Positions 36,349 through 45,166 of a DNA stretch of 64,000 nucleotides are shown here, piece after piece. The stretch is from Marivivens geojensis (GTDB lineage: Bacteria > Pseudomonadota > Alphaproteobacteria > Rhodobacterales > Rhodobacteraceae). The notes beneath the pieces are model-generated. The model had not been told where the DNA came from. It saw nothing but the letters and a program-made list of their open reading frames with translations, and searched no databases. Numbering within the stretch: position 1 is the first letter of the stretch; each line of letters starts with the position of its first letter. The stretch spans positions 1,331,026-1,395,025 of the forward strand of contig NZ_JALKCU010000001.1 of assembly GCF_023540835.1 (NCBI RefSeq). The letters are read 5' to 3'. A program made the translations under genes and the position numbers.

Positions 36349-36373
36349 GGGCGCCGTGTGGCGCCCTTTTTTA
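36349..36373 (+). terminator. Rho-independent terminator after lon
   Basis: GGGCGCC (36349-36355) pairs with GGCGCCC (36360-36366) around GTGT and is followed by TTTTTTT. Confidence 0.85.
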
Positions 36374-36468
36374 TTGGAAAATCATATCATTTTCAGTGAA
36401 TACCCCCTGCACAACCATCAGCGGAGTTGCTAGGGTGGAAACAATCAATCTATTTGAGGCAATTTATT

Positions 36469-36843
36469 ATGGCGACCACCGCTAAAACCACCAAACGCAA
36501 ACCTGCCGCGGTTAAAGAATCCCCCGAAGCGACGCCTGCGTCGGAAGGTGAAACAACAACCGTTTTGGTGAAGAAGCCGGAGTTCATCGACCGCGTTGTT
36601 GCGCGCTCTGGACTTAAGAAGAAAGATGTCAAACCCGCGCTTGAGGCGATCCTCGCGCAATTGGGCGAGGAACTGACCGAAGACAAAGAGCTGTCGCTGC
36701 CGCCCTTTGGTAAGATCATGGTGAACCGGACCAAAGACACTGCAAACGGCACTGTAGTCATCGCCAAAGTGAAGCTGTCAAAGCCCGTTGTGAAGGTTGA
36801 TGGAAATTCTTCCGAAACCCCTCTTGCGGATGAAGACGAGTAA
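36469..36843 (+). CDS. HU-family DNA-binding protein with a long N-terminal tail
   Basis: A 124-residue protein whose core (PEFIDRVVARSGLKKKDVKPALEAILAQLGEELTEDKELSLPPFGKIMVNR, about 36-86) is an HU/IHF fold. A basic Thr/Lys/Ala-rich N-terminal tail (TAKTTKRKPAAVKES) precedes it and an acidic tail (PLADEDE) follows. The usual beta-arm sequence with RNPKTG is replaced by RTKDTANGTVVIA, so DNA bending may differ. The ATG at 36469 follows TGAGGCAATTTATT. An HU gene after lon is a widespread arrangement. Confidence 0.85.
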   Translation: MATTAKTTKRKPAAVKESPEATPASEGETTTVLVKKPEFIDRVVARSGLKKKDVKPALEAILAQLGEELTEDKELSLPPFGKIMVNRTKDTANGTVVIAKVKLSKPVVKVDGNSSETPLADEDE

Positions 36844-36861
36844 GGGTAATCACGCCGCCAC

Positions 36862-36937
<76 letters not shown>

Positions 36938-36995
36938 GAATACAAGGCGCATCCCACGGGTTGCGCCTTTTGTTTTTTGGTGGATAAGTCACGCC

Positions 36996-37574
36996 ATGAC
37001 CCTGCCTGAGCTCTACATCATCCGCCATGGTGAAACCGAATGGAACCGCGCTGCGCGTATGCAGGGCGGGTTGGATTCGGCGCTGACAGAGCTGGGCCGT
37101 GCGCAGGCGGATCAGGTAGCCGCCACGCTCGCGGGAGTTATTCATCCAGACACCCATGATTTATGGAGCAGCCCTCAAGGTCGCGCCTTGGCCACGGCTG
37201 AACCGATTTCCAAAGTAACAGGTTGTCCAGTCGTTGCTGTCGATGGTTTGCGCGAAATCCACATGGGAGACTGGGTCGGGCTGTCGCGATCAGAGATCGA
37301 CGCGAAATGGCCTGCACCGTCGCCAGATGAACATTTCATCGAATTCTACCGTCGCGCGCCCAATGCGGAATCCTTTCCAGCATTATGGGATCGTGTCGGT
37401 CAGGTGTTGGACCAAATCCAGCGCCCCACGGTGATTATCACCCACGGTTTTACCTCGCGCTTCTTGCGGACGCGGGCATTGGGGCTGAGCCTTGACGATA
37501 TTGGCCAACTCGACGGGGGGCAGGGCGTTATTTTTCGGATAAAAAACGGCCAACATGAGATTTTTGAAAAATAG
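36996..37574 (+). CDS. Histidine phosphatase family protein
   Basis: A 192-residue phosphoglycerate-mutase-like phosphatase. The N-terminal RHGETEWN motif (residues 10-17) with the catalytic His, the Arg of SSPQGRALATAE and the second His in VIITHGFTSRFLRT are present. Substrate unknown; the short length suggests a cobC/gpmB-type phosphatase. It sits between two identical tRNA-Val genes. Confidence 0.88.
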   Translation: MTLPELYIIRHGETEWNRAARMQGGLDSALTELGRAQADQVAATLAGVIHPDTHDLWSSPQGRALATAEPISKVTGCPVVAVDGLREIHMGDWVGLSRSEIDAKWPAPSPDEHFIEFYRRAPNAESFPALWDRVGQVLDQIQRPTVIITHGFTSRFLRTRALGLSLDDIGQLDGGQGVIFRIKNGQHEIFEK

Positions 37575-37626
37575 ATGACATTGGGGTCTTGCCCCTTTGA
37601 GAATCTGCGGCTACTTACGCCGCCAC

Positions 37627-37702
<76 letters not shown>

Positions 37703-37792
37703 TTTTCCCCACATTCATAACCGACTATCACTCGTTAATTCGTGTGCGTTGCGCATTGACGCGTCTGGCACAGGATTGTAGCAAGCGGGCGG

Positions 37793-37868
37793 GGGCCTGT
37801 AGCTCAATGGTTAGAGCAGAGCGCTCATAACGCTTTGGTTGCGGGTTCAAATCCTGCCGGGCCTACCA
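37793..37868 (+). tRNA. tRNA-Met (CAT), probably elongator
   Basis: A 76-nt cloverleaf. The acceptor GGGCCTG pairs with CGGGCCT including two G·U pairs, the anticodon stem AGCGC/GCTTT-type encloses CTCATAA, so the anticodon is CAT. The T-loop is TTCAAAT and CCA is encoded. It lacks the three G-C pairs of an initiator anticodon stem. A tRNA-Ile2 with modified CAT is less likely but not excluded. Confidence 0.85.
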
Positions 37869-38252
37869 ATCCTTCCCCACTGTTGTCGATAAACCATATG
37901 CTTGCTCGCTTTTGGGCCCATTTGATGTGGTTTGCGGTTGGGGTTTGGGAATATCTATATGATTTTGTTCATCTATCTGGATTCTGTGGTGAGCAATTAT
38001 TTGGTCTGTCCATCGACCATTTCACCGCGGATTCTATCTACGGCTGCTCTCGACCCTGAGCGGACCTTCGCGTCACAAATGTCTGCATTATGAGGTTTGT
38101 GGATTATTGCTCTCTGTATTTCGACGATTGGTTAGAGCCGCATCAGTCTTGGTCAGGTCTAATCGAAGGAAAAGTCACATCTAGGACTTGTATTTGTGTG
38201 AGAAAACAAGGCAAATAAAACATCTCAATTATAGAATGTTAATGCGCCACCA
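37869..38252. other. Gap without a supported gene between tRNA-Met and cydD
   Basis: A 384-base A/T-richer stretch. A possible 53-codon frame from the ATG at 37898 (MLARFWAHLMWFAVGVWEYL…) ends at 38059, but it has no ribosome-binding site and no recognised relative, so it is not called. From this point to about 47.5 kb the DNA is visibly more AT-rich, so the tRNA may mark an island border. I saw no direct repeat of the tRNA 3' end further right. Confidence 0.4.
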
Positions 38253-39905
38253 ATGCCTCGCGATCTAAGGAAGCCTATTTTGGAACTACTTTCAGGCTCA
38301 GCCGCTCGAACTATGCGGGTTTCGTCAGGGCTTGCGGTGGGCTCAAACATGATCTGGCTTTTGCAAGCATATTTGATTGCGTCGGTCGTGTCGGGCATGC
38401 TCGCTGGTGACAGTTTCTCTTGGACCCAGCCTGAAATCTCCGGTTTTTTGGTCTTGGGTTTCACTAAGGTCGTTTTATCGTATCTATCAGATAAAAAAGC
38501 AGCAGAAGTTGCCGACGCTATTCAAGATGATCTTCGCCGTGAGATCATTGGGCTTGAAGCATCTGCAACAGGTGCCTCCTTTAGTTTTGGTGCAGGGGCG
38601 ACCGCAGCACTTCTCATTGAAAAAGTCGCCCTGCTTCGTCCTTATTTGCTTCGCTATTTCCCCGCTCGCATTCGAACAATGGTCGTGCCTGTGGTGATCG
38701 TTTTCATCGCTTTTTATTACAGCTGGGCGGTTGGGGTCATTCTGCTGATTACTGGTCCATTGATACCATTGTTCATGGCTTTGATTGGATGGGCTGCGCA
38801 GAACGCTAGCGAACAACAGATGCAGGAAGTCTCTACTATGAACGATCTTTTGGTCGATCGGGTGAGTGGGCTAGTGGATATCCGGCTACTAAACGCTTCT
38901 CGGCGTGTCTTATCGGATTTTGAAATACATGCAGAGGAACTGCGCATACGAACTATGGCAGTTCTTAGGATTGCCTTTTTGTCTTCGACAGTCCTTGAAT
39001 TGTTTGCGGCGATCGGCGTTGCTCTCGTTGCGGTTTTCTTAGGATTTAGCCTTCTCGGCGAAATCAATTTTGGCTCAACTGGAGCTCCTGTCACGGCATT
39101 TGAGGTCGTTTGGCTCCTACTGCTTGCTCCTGAATTTTATCAGCCCTTACGAGACCTGTCCGCTGCTTGGCATGATCGCGCATCAGCGGCAGCAGTTGCG
39201 CAAGATATTCACAACTGGCGGGACCAAGTACGGGCCGAAATCGTACGACCGACGGGGAGAGACGGTGGAGCGTTTTTAGGTTTGCGTGCTAGATCATTGT
39301 CGGTACGGCGCGGTGAGGCTGTGCTTAAGTTTCCAGACATTGATATTCCGGATGGCAGTTCAGTTGCGATCATGGGGCCATCAGGAAGTGGGAAAACGAC
39401 ATTTCTAAAAGCGATGGTCGGCCTTGTCGAACTCTGCAGTGGTGAATTGCGTAGTGGTGATGTCGTTCTTTCTCAAACGACTATTGAAATTTGGCGAAGC
39501 CGGATTGGCTGGATGCCACAAGCGCCTAGTTTTTTGAATGAAACACTTCGCTACAATGTTGCTTTCGATGAAACCGCAGATATTTGGCCTTCATTGAAAG
39601 TTGCAAAAGTGGACGGCGTTGTATCACGCCTTCCGGATCAGGATAGGACGTATCTGGGTGAAAACGGCGCAGGACTTTCGGGCGGTGAGGCGCGACGTAT
39701 TATGTTGGCTCGGGCAGTGTTTGCATCGCCTCAGATTTTAATCGCGGATGAACCGACTGCCGATCTTGATCGAGAGACCGCCAACCTCATTGTCGAGAGC
39801 CTGAATATGTTAAAACGTTCGGGCGTCACCGTCATTGTTGCAACGCATGATGAAGTCCTAGCTCGGCAAATGGATCAATTGATCCGCATTGGAGGCGCCG
39901 AATGA
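38253..39905 (+). CDS. cydD: Cysteine/glutathione ABC exporter CydD
   Basis: A 550-residue half-transporter with six membrane helices in the first 300 residues and a C-terminal nucleotide-binding domain: Walker A GPSGSGKTTFLKA, signature LSGGEARRIMLARA, Walker B ILIADEPTADLD and H-loop VATHDE. With CydC it exports thiols needed for cytochrome bd assembly. The 3' end overlaps cydC by 4 bases (ATGA). Its ribosome-binding site is poor, so a slightly different start is possible. Confidence 0.92.
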   Translation: MPRDLRKPILELLSGSAARTMRVSSGLAVGSNMIWLLQAYLIASVVSGMLAGDSFSWTQPEISGFLVLGFTKVVLSYLSDKKAAEVADAIQDDLRREIIGLEASATGASFSFGAGATAALLIEKVALLRPYLLRYFPARIRTMVVPVVIVFIAFYYSWAVGVILLITGPLIPLFMALIGWAAQNASEQQMQEVSTMNDLLVDRVSGLVDIRLLNASRRVLSDFEIHAEELRIRTMAVLRIAFLSSTVLELFAAIGVALVAVFLGFSLLGEINFGSTGAPVTAFEVVWLLLLAPEFYQPLRDLSAAWHDRASAAAVAQDIHNWRDQVRAEIVRPTGRDGGAFLGLRARSLSVRRGEAVLKFPDIDIPDGSSVAIMGPSGSGKTTFLKAMVGLVELCSGELRSGDVVLSQTTIEIWRSRIGWMPQAPSFLNETLRYNVAFDETADIWPSLKVAKVDGVVSRLPDQDRTYLGENGAGLSGGEARRIMLARAVFASPQILIADEPTADLDRETANLIVESLNMLKRSGVTVIVATHDEVLARQMDQLIRIGGAE

Positions 39906-41488
39906 AGGATTTGTTCGCTTTGTTTCGGCTCATGCTGCGTCTGCGGCGCAAGTCAATGTTGCAGGGCGCCGTGTTGACGATTGTTGTGTTGATCGCTGGT
40001 GTTGGCCTGCTGGGTCTATCTGGTTGGTTCATTACTGCTGCTGCAGCCGCTGGTTTGGCTGGTGTCGGTGCAACCTTCGATGTGTTTCGCCCATCTGCTG
40101 GCGTAAGGATGCTCGCATTGGGGCGAACAGTTGCGCGCTACGGCGAACGTCTTACGACGCATGATGCTACGTTGAGAGTATTGTCAGCTTTCCGTGTGCA
40201 ACTATTGAACGGTATTTTGGGATCAGAATTTTCTGAACAAGTGAAGCTGCGTGGCGCCCAAGCTCTTAACCGATTGGTGGCTGATGTAGACGCCTTGGAC
40301 AATATACCACTCCGTCTGATTTTGCCGGTGGCAGCGGCGATTTCGACGACCCTAATCACCTTCCTTATGCTTTGGTGGCTGACAGATTTCTGGATCGCTT
40401 TGCCAATCACATTTGGGATGATAACGGGCGGGCTTCTCGTCAGTTTTATAGGGATGTTGAGGTCTTTGTCGCATTCGGCTGCCGAAGAAGAAACAGGCCA
40501 ATCACTTCGTGCGCACCTCGTAGATGTTATTCGGTCGCGGGATGATTTGATAATTTATGGACAAATCGAAACCCAGAAAATCCGACTACTTGAGCAGCTG
40601 AATGAGTTTCATTTTCATCGCAGGAAGATCGACAAAATTGATCGACAGACAGGTGCATTTCTGTCGTTACTTTTAACAGTTTTGACCACATACGCACTTT
40701 GGGCGGGGTATCAGTTCGCAATAGAAGGCGTTTTTTCGCCAGCGCTTTCGGCGCTCGGTATCTTCGCGACCCTTGGCCTCTTTGAAGCGATTGCTCCGCT
40801 GCGCCGGTCGGCAACCGAAATGGGCCGCATGGTGGTGGCTGCTGCACGAGTAAGACCTAACCTCATCCAAAAGGCTCCTCTGGCATCGGTTCAAGATCTT
40901 CGAATTGAAGTCGTGACCCCTCTGTTTCAGGCCCATGCCGGAGAGAGTATTGCTTTGGTTGGGCCGAGTGGGTCAGGCAAAAGTACACTGCTCAATCAAA
41001 TTGCAGGTTTAATTCCCGCAGAAACAGTGACCGTTGGCGGTATGTCACCCGCATTCATCGACGAAGTGGAGTTACGGAACGTTGTTGGTTTTGTCCCACA
41101 ACGTATTCGGCTTTTCTCGGGGACACTCAGAGACAATCTAAGTCTCGGTGTTGAGAACGTGAGCGACCAAGAATTGAAAAAGGTTTTGCAACTCCTGAAA
41201 TTAGGGACTCTGCTACAAGAACGTGATGCTCTTGACCTAAAATTAGACATCCACGCTTCGGGATTATCGGGGGGGCAGGCGAGACGAGTTGCCTTAGGGC
41301 GAGCGCTCTTACGTAAGCCCAAGATACTGCTCCTTGATGAGCCGACTGAGGGATTGGATCAATTTATGTCTCTGGAAATAATGCAAAATATTCGAGATTA
41401 CTTGCCAGATTCTCTTATTATTTATGCAACCCATTCAGCAGAAGAAGCTCAGTGGGCCCACCGAATTGTGAAAATTCAGGAAAATTGA
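39902..41488 (+). CDS. cydC: Cysteine/glutathione ABC exporter CydC
   Basis: A 528-residue partner of CydD. Membrane helices include VVLIAGVGLLGLSGWFITAAAAAG and LVSFIGMLRSLSHSAAE. The nucleotide-binding domain has Walker A GPSGSGKSTLLNQ, signature LSGGQARRVALGRAL, Walker B ILLLDEPTEGLD and YATHSAEEA. The TGA stop lies in TTGATCAA, 113 bases before cydA. Confidence 0.92.
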   Translation: MKDLFALFRLMLRLRRKSMLQGAVLTIVVLIAGVGLLGLSGWFITAAAAAGLAGVGATFDVFRPSAGVRMLALGRTVARYGERLTTHDATLRVLSAFRVQLLNGILGSEFSEQVKLRGAQALNRLVADVDALDNIPLRLILPVAAAISTTLITFLMLWWLTDFWIALPITFGMITGGLLVSFIGMLRSLSHSAAEEETGQSLRAHLVDVIRSRDDLIIYGQIETQKIRLLEQLNEFHFHRRKIDKIDRQTGAFLSLLLTVLTTYALWAGYQFAIEGVFSPALSALGIFATLGLFEAIAPLRRSATEMGRMVVAAARVRPNLIQKAPLASVQDLRIEVVTPLFQAHAGESIALVGPSGSGKSTLLNQIAGLIPAETVTVGGMSPAFIDEVELRNVVGFVPQRIRLFSGTLRDNLSLGVENVSDQELKKVLQLLKLGTLLQERDALDLKLDIHASGLSGGQARRVALGRALLRKPKILLLDEPTEGLDQFMSLEIMQNIRDYLPDSLIIYATHSAEEAQWAHRIVKIQEN

Positions 41489-41504
41489 TCAAGATATTTT
41501 ATTT

Positions 41505-41518
41505 TTGACATGGATCAA
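41505..41518. promoter_or_regulatory. FNR-type box upstream of cydA
   Basis: TTGACATGGATCAA matches the FNR/Anr consensus TTGAT-N4-ATCAA at 9 of 10 defined positions. It lies about 90 bases before cydA, in the cydC–cydA gap, so it could give an extra low-oxygen promoter for cydABX. Confidence 0.7.
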
Positions 41519-41600
41519 AGTTATATCCCTGATACAGGATTAAACAGACAATGACTTTTTCTCGGGGCCGCCTTCTGGCCCGTATTTAAAGGAGCCTAAA

Positions 41601-43211
41601 ATGGACTTCGGGATCGTAGAGCTGTCACGGCTACAGTTTGCCATGACAGCCTTATACCATTTCCTGTTCGTGCCGTTGACTTTGGGTCTGTCAATCATCG
41701 TAGCGATCATGGAGACGGTCTACGTGATGACAAACCGCCCTATCTGGCGGCAGATGACCAAATTCTGGGGTACTCTCTTCGGTATCAATTTTGTCCTTGG
41801 CGTTGCCACCGGTATCACCATGGAATTCCAGTTTGGCATGAACTGGAGCTACTACAGTCACTATGTCGGCGACATCTTTGGTGCGCCACTCGCGATTGAA
41901 GGCCTTATGGCTTTCTTCCTTGAGGCGACTTTTGTTGGCTTGTTCTTCTTTGGGTGGGACAAGCTTTCGAAGGTAGGGCACCTCATTTCTGCTTGGCTTG
42001 TCGCGATAGGTTCGAATTTCTCTGCTTTGTGGATTCTTATTGCGAATGGCTGGATGCAAAATCCAGTAGGTGCAGAGTTCAATCCAATGACGATGCGTAT
42101 GGAAATGACCTCGTTTACGGAGGTGCTGTTCAATGAAGTTGCCCAAGCAAAATTCGTGCACACAGTGTCAGCCGGCTATGTCACCGCTGCCGTTTTCGTG
42201 TTGGGTGTTTCCGCTTGGTATCTTTTGAAGGGTCGTCATACGGAGTTGGCGCGTCGGTCTATTGCTGTTGCGGCGTCGTTTGGTCTTGCCGCAGCATTAT
42301 CAGTGGTCGTCCTGGGCGACGAATCCGGATATTCGGCCAGCCACACACAGAAAATGAAATTGGCTGCGATTGAAGCGATGTGGGAAACCCATCCCGCTCC
42401 AGCGCCGTTTACTGCGTTTGGCCTTCCCGATCAGGAAGCCCGCGAAACGAAGTACGCAATAGAGATTCCGTGGGTTATGGGCCTGATTGGGACGCGTTCC
42501 CTGACAACAGAAATACCAGGCATTGAAGAACTAGTTCACCAAGCGGAGGATCGTATTCGTTCTGGCCTGATCGCATATGATGCTTTGATGGAAATTCGAG
42601 CTGATCTGAACAATGTCAGTGATGCGGCACGCGCTCAGTTTGAAGAACATTCTGATGACCTCGGCTTTGCACTTCTTCTGAAACGATATGTCGATGATCC
42701 TCGCGAAGCGACCGAAGAACAGATTTTGATGGCTGCAGATGATACTGTACCGACAGTGTGGCCGTTGTTCTGGGCTTTCCGCATCATGGTGGCGCTTGGG
42801 TTCAGTTTCATTGGCCTGATGCTTTACTTCTTCTATCTAGCCTCATTCAAAGGCATGAAGTTCCCAAAATTTGCACTGCGTCTAGCTGTGATTATGATCC
42901 CGGCGCCTTGGATTGCTGCCGAGTTGGGATGGTTTGTTGCCGAGTTCGGTCGCCAACCTTGGACCGTAGATGGCGTTTTGCCAACAGCGTTGTCGGTGAG
43001 CTCTCTTTCGGTAACTGAAGTTGCAATGACGCTTGCAGGCTTTGTTCTATTCTACACCGTCCTCTTCATCGTCGAGATGGGCCTGATGATCAAATACATC
43101 AAAAAAGGCCCATATATGGACGTGAAAGAAACGGATGAATGGATGGATGTTCATCGGCGTCGCATGATTACTGTCGGTGAGCCCGATGCAATCGCAACCC
43201 CAGCGGAGTAA
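41601..43211 (+). CDS. cydA: Cytochrome bd ubiquinol oxidase subunit I
   Basis: A 536-residue heme-binding subunit of the high-affinity quinol oxidase in the inner membrane. Heme ligands are His20 (YHFLFVPLTLG) and His187 (FVHTVSAGY) and Met396 (WAFRIMVALG); proton-path acids Glu100 and Glu108 are in AIEGLMAFFLEATF. The Q-loop contains GDESGYSASHTQKMKLAAIEA. It is expected to act in respiration at low oxygen. A Roseobacter-type order of cydDC then cydABX is complete. Confidence 0.96.
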   Translation: MDFGIVELSRLQFAMTALYHFLFVPLTLGLSIIVAIMETVYVMTNRPIWRQMTKFWGTLFGINFVLGVATGITMEFQFGMNWSYYSHYVGDIFGAPLAIEGLMAFFLEATFVGLFFFGWDKLSKVGHLISAWLVAIGSNFSALWILIANGWMQNPVGAEFNPMTMRMEMTSFTEVLFNEVAQAKFVHTVSAGYVTAAVFVLGVSAWYLLKGRHTELARRSIAVAASFGLAAALSVVVLGDESGYSASHTQKMKLAAIEAMWETHPAPAPFTAFGLPDQEARETKYAIEIPWVMGLIGTRSLTTEIPGIEELVHQAEDRIRSGLIAYDALMEIRADLNNVSDAARAQFEEHSDDLGFALLLKRYVDDPREATEEQILMAADDTVPTVWPLFWAFRIMVALGFSFIGLMLYFFYLASFKGMKFPKFALRLAVIMIPAPWIAAELGWFVAEFGRQPWTVDGVLPTALSVSSLSVTEVAMTLAGFVLFYTVLFIVEMGLMIKYIKKGPYMDVKETDEWMDVHRRRMITVGEPDAIATPAE

Positions 43212-43216
43212 TAGCT

Positions 43217-44380
43217 ATGATCCTGCATGAACTTATCAGCTTTGATATCTTGCGCCTGATATGGTGGGTACTTCTTGGAGTTCTCCTGATCGGGTTTGCA
43301 TTAACCGACGGATTTGACATGGGGGTGGGGGCGTTGCTTCCATTTGTAGCCAAGTCTGACACAGAACGACGCATGGTTATCAATACTGTCGGGCCGGTCT
43401 GGGAAGGCAACCAAGTTTGGTTCATTCTCGGTGGTGGAGCAATCTTTGCTGCTTGGCCGCCTCTTTATGCGGTTAGCTTCTCGGGCTTCTACCTTGCAAT
43501 GTGGGTCGTCTTGGCGGCACTTATTGTGCGTCCAGTTGCTTTTAAATACCGCTCCAAACGGGAATCCACTTCCTGGCGTTCCGCTTGGGACTGGGCATTG
43601 TTCGCGGGTGGCTTCGTCCCTGCGCTGATTTTCGGTGTGGCAGTAGGTAATGTCCTTCAGGGTGTGCCATTTCACTTAACCCCCGACCTTCATTCGATTT
43701 ATGAGGGCGGTGTTGCAGGTAAGTTCTTTGGACTTTTGAACCCGTTTGCATTGCTCACTGGCATCGTCTCTGTTGGCATGTTGGTCATGCATGGCTCTGC
43801 CTGGCTCTCACTTAAATCAGAGGGGGTTATTGTAGAACGTGCCCGTACCTACGGTGCGTATGGGGCAACTGTTGCAGGTTTGGGCTTTGTCATTGCCGGC
43901 GTATGGTTGGCCTTCGGGGTTGATGGCTACAGCTTTGTGAATGCCGTTGATCCTGCTGGCCCTTCGAACCCACTTTTGTCTGAAGTGTCTAAGGGCGGAA
44001 GCTGGCTGAATGCGTATAATGATCGTCCGTGGATAATGGTCGCCCCAATCATGGGCCTCACGGGCGTTTTATTGACGATCCGTGGGCTTCGAGCAGGGCA
44101 CGAAGTATCGACACTCCTCACCTCCAAAATGGCCATCTTGGGGATGATTTCGAGTGTCGGCCTAACCATGTTTCCGTTCATCTTACCGTCATCGTCTGAT
44201 CCCAAATCATCGCTGACTGTTTGGGATGCATCTTCTTCTCACATGACATTGTTCATCATGTTGGTTGTGACATTGATCTTCATGCCCTTGATCCTCGCTT
44301 ACACAGCTTGGGTCTACAAAGTGCTTTGGGGAAAAGTCACCGAGAAAGACGTGATCGAACACGGTGACTCTCTCTACTAA
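43217..44380 (+). CDS. cydB: Cytochrome bd ubiquinol oxidase subunit II
   Basis: A 387-residue polytopic protein pairing with CydA. Typical segments are LIGFALTDGFDMGVGALLPFVA, VWEGNQVWFILGGGAIFAAWPPLYA, FYLAMWVVLAALIVRPVAFKYR and FPFILPSSSDPKSSLTVWDASSS. It starts 5 bases after cydA and is followed by cydX after 15 bases. Confidence 0.96.
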   Translation: MILHELISFDILRLIWWVLLGVLLIGFALTDGFDMGVGALLPFVAKSDTERRMVINTVGPVWEGNQVWFILGGGAIFAAWPPLYAVSFSGFYLAMWVVLAALIVRPVAFKYRSKRESTSWRSAWDWALFAGGFVPALIFGVAVGNVLQGVPFHLTPDLHSIYEGGVAGKFFGLLNPFALLTGIVSVGMLVMHGSAWLSLKSEGVIVERARTYGAYGATVAGLGFVIAGVWLAFGVDGYSFVNAVDPAGPSNPLLSEVSKGGSWLNAYNDRPWIMVAPIMGLTGVLLTIRGLRAGHEVSTLLTSKMAILGMISSVGLTMFPFILPSSSDPKSSLTVWDASSSHMTLFIMLVVTLIFMPLILAYTAWVYKVLWGKVTEKDVIEHGDSLY

Positions 44381-44395
44381 GGAAAGGATATCTCT

Positions 44396-44506
44396 ATGTG
44401 GTATTTCGCTTGGATCCTCGGACTTCCGCTCGCCGCTATCTTTGCAGTTATGAACGCCATGTGGCTCGAACTGCGTGAAGATAAACGGTTGGCTGACGAA
44501 GCTTAA
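44396..44506 (+). CDS. cydX: Cytochrome bd oxidase small subunit CydX
   Basis: A 36-residue single-helix protein, MWYFAWILGLPLAAIFAV…, with the family signature MWYFAWxLG at the start and ELREDKRL after the helix. It follows cydB with GGAAAGGATATCTCT ahead. CydX stabilises the heme b595/d region of the CydAB complex in the inner membrane. At 36 codons it is easily missed by gene callers. A terminator follows. Confidence 0.93.
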   Translation: MWYFAWILGLPLAAIFAVMNAMWLELREDKRLADEA

Positions 44507-44532
44507 TCGTCACGCGTTCCCTGTGGCGCTCT

Positions 44533-44563
44533 ACGGAGGCGGGTTCACTCGCCTCCGTTTTTT
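44533..44563 (+). terminator. Rho-independent terminator after cydX
   Basis: ACGGAGGCG (44533-44541) pairs with CGCCTCCGT (44550-44558) and is followed by TTTTT. It ends the cydDCABX set. Confidence 0.85.
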
Positions 44564-44751
44564 GTTACCGAATTGAACGTAGCATATTTGCGATAGGAAT
44601 AGACTTGCAGATACGCCCGATCAGGTAGTTTTGGTAATCAATGGACAGTCTTGAGTGTTCCTAAAGCACCTACTGTATGTTGGTTGGAACTTCCGGAAAT
44701 AATCACCTGCCAAACTAATTCGCATAATTGTTATCCATTGTCGTTGGATAC

Positions 44752-44786
44752 AAAAAAGCCCCCGAGCAGATGTCTCGAGGGCTTTA
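44752..44786 (-). terminator. Terminator after the DUF5368 gene
   Basis: On the minus strand AGCCCTCGAG (complement of 44774-44783) pairs with CTCGGGGGCT with one mismatch and is followed by TTTTTT. It lies 12 bases past the DUF5368 stop. Confidence 0.75.
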
Positions 44787-44798
44787 TTTGCGAACAAA

Positions 44799-45155
44799 TT
44801 ATTCAGGTTTTTGGGGGGGCGATAACAGGGATTCGATCGTGTACACGAGGATCGCTGCCCCGATTGCGCCGCCGACACCGACCATCAAAAAGACAATCAA
44901 ATCGACGGGCCCACCAAGGTCTGTCAGGTGCGAATGGGTCATGGCCATTACGAACCAAATCGCGCCGACAAAACCAAACGGCATCGAGATTTGAGCAAAC
45001 AGGAATTTCTTCCATGATACTGCGCGATCTCTGATCAAAACGAAAAGGTAAAGCGCGGTCACAATAACCGCGGCAACGACCATGGCCCAAAACAGTCCTC
45101 TGCCAAAAATCTCTTCGAAAACTGCGAGGAAGGTTGATAGTGTCATCTCTTTCAT
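44799..45155 (-). CDS. DUF5368 membrane protein
   Basis: A 118-residue protein with three membrane helices (about 20-40, 53-72 and 83-108). The start MKEMTLSTFLAVFEEIFG and the SWKKFLFAQ loop fit DUF5368. Its function is unknown. It is placed 11 bases after the flavoprotein gene with AAGGAGACGTCAA ahead, so it may be a membrane partner, for example for quinone access. Confidence 0.8.
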   Translation of the reverse strand: MKEMTLSTFLAVFEEIFGRGLFWAMVVAAVIVTALYLFVLIRDRAVSWKKFLFAQISMPFGFVGAIWFVMAMTHSHLTDLGGPVDLIVFLMVGVGGAIGAAILVYTIESLLSPPQKPE

Positions 45156-45166
45156 TTGACGTCTCC

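Noticed and set aside
37898..38059. 53-codon frame with aromatic-rich sequence after tRNA-Met
   Set aside because: No ribosome-binding site, no relatives recognised and an AT-shifted non-coding look; noted only as a possibility.
41485..41492. TTGATCAA at the cydC stop as a second FNR box
   Set aside because: It lacks the four-base spacer of an FNR site and overlaps the coding end; the box at 41505 fits properly.
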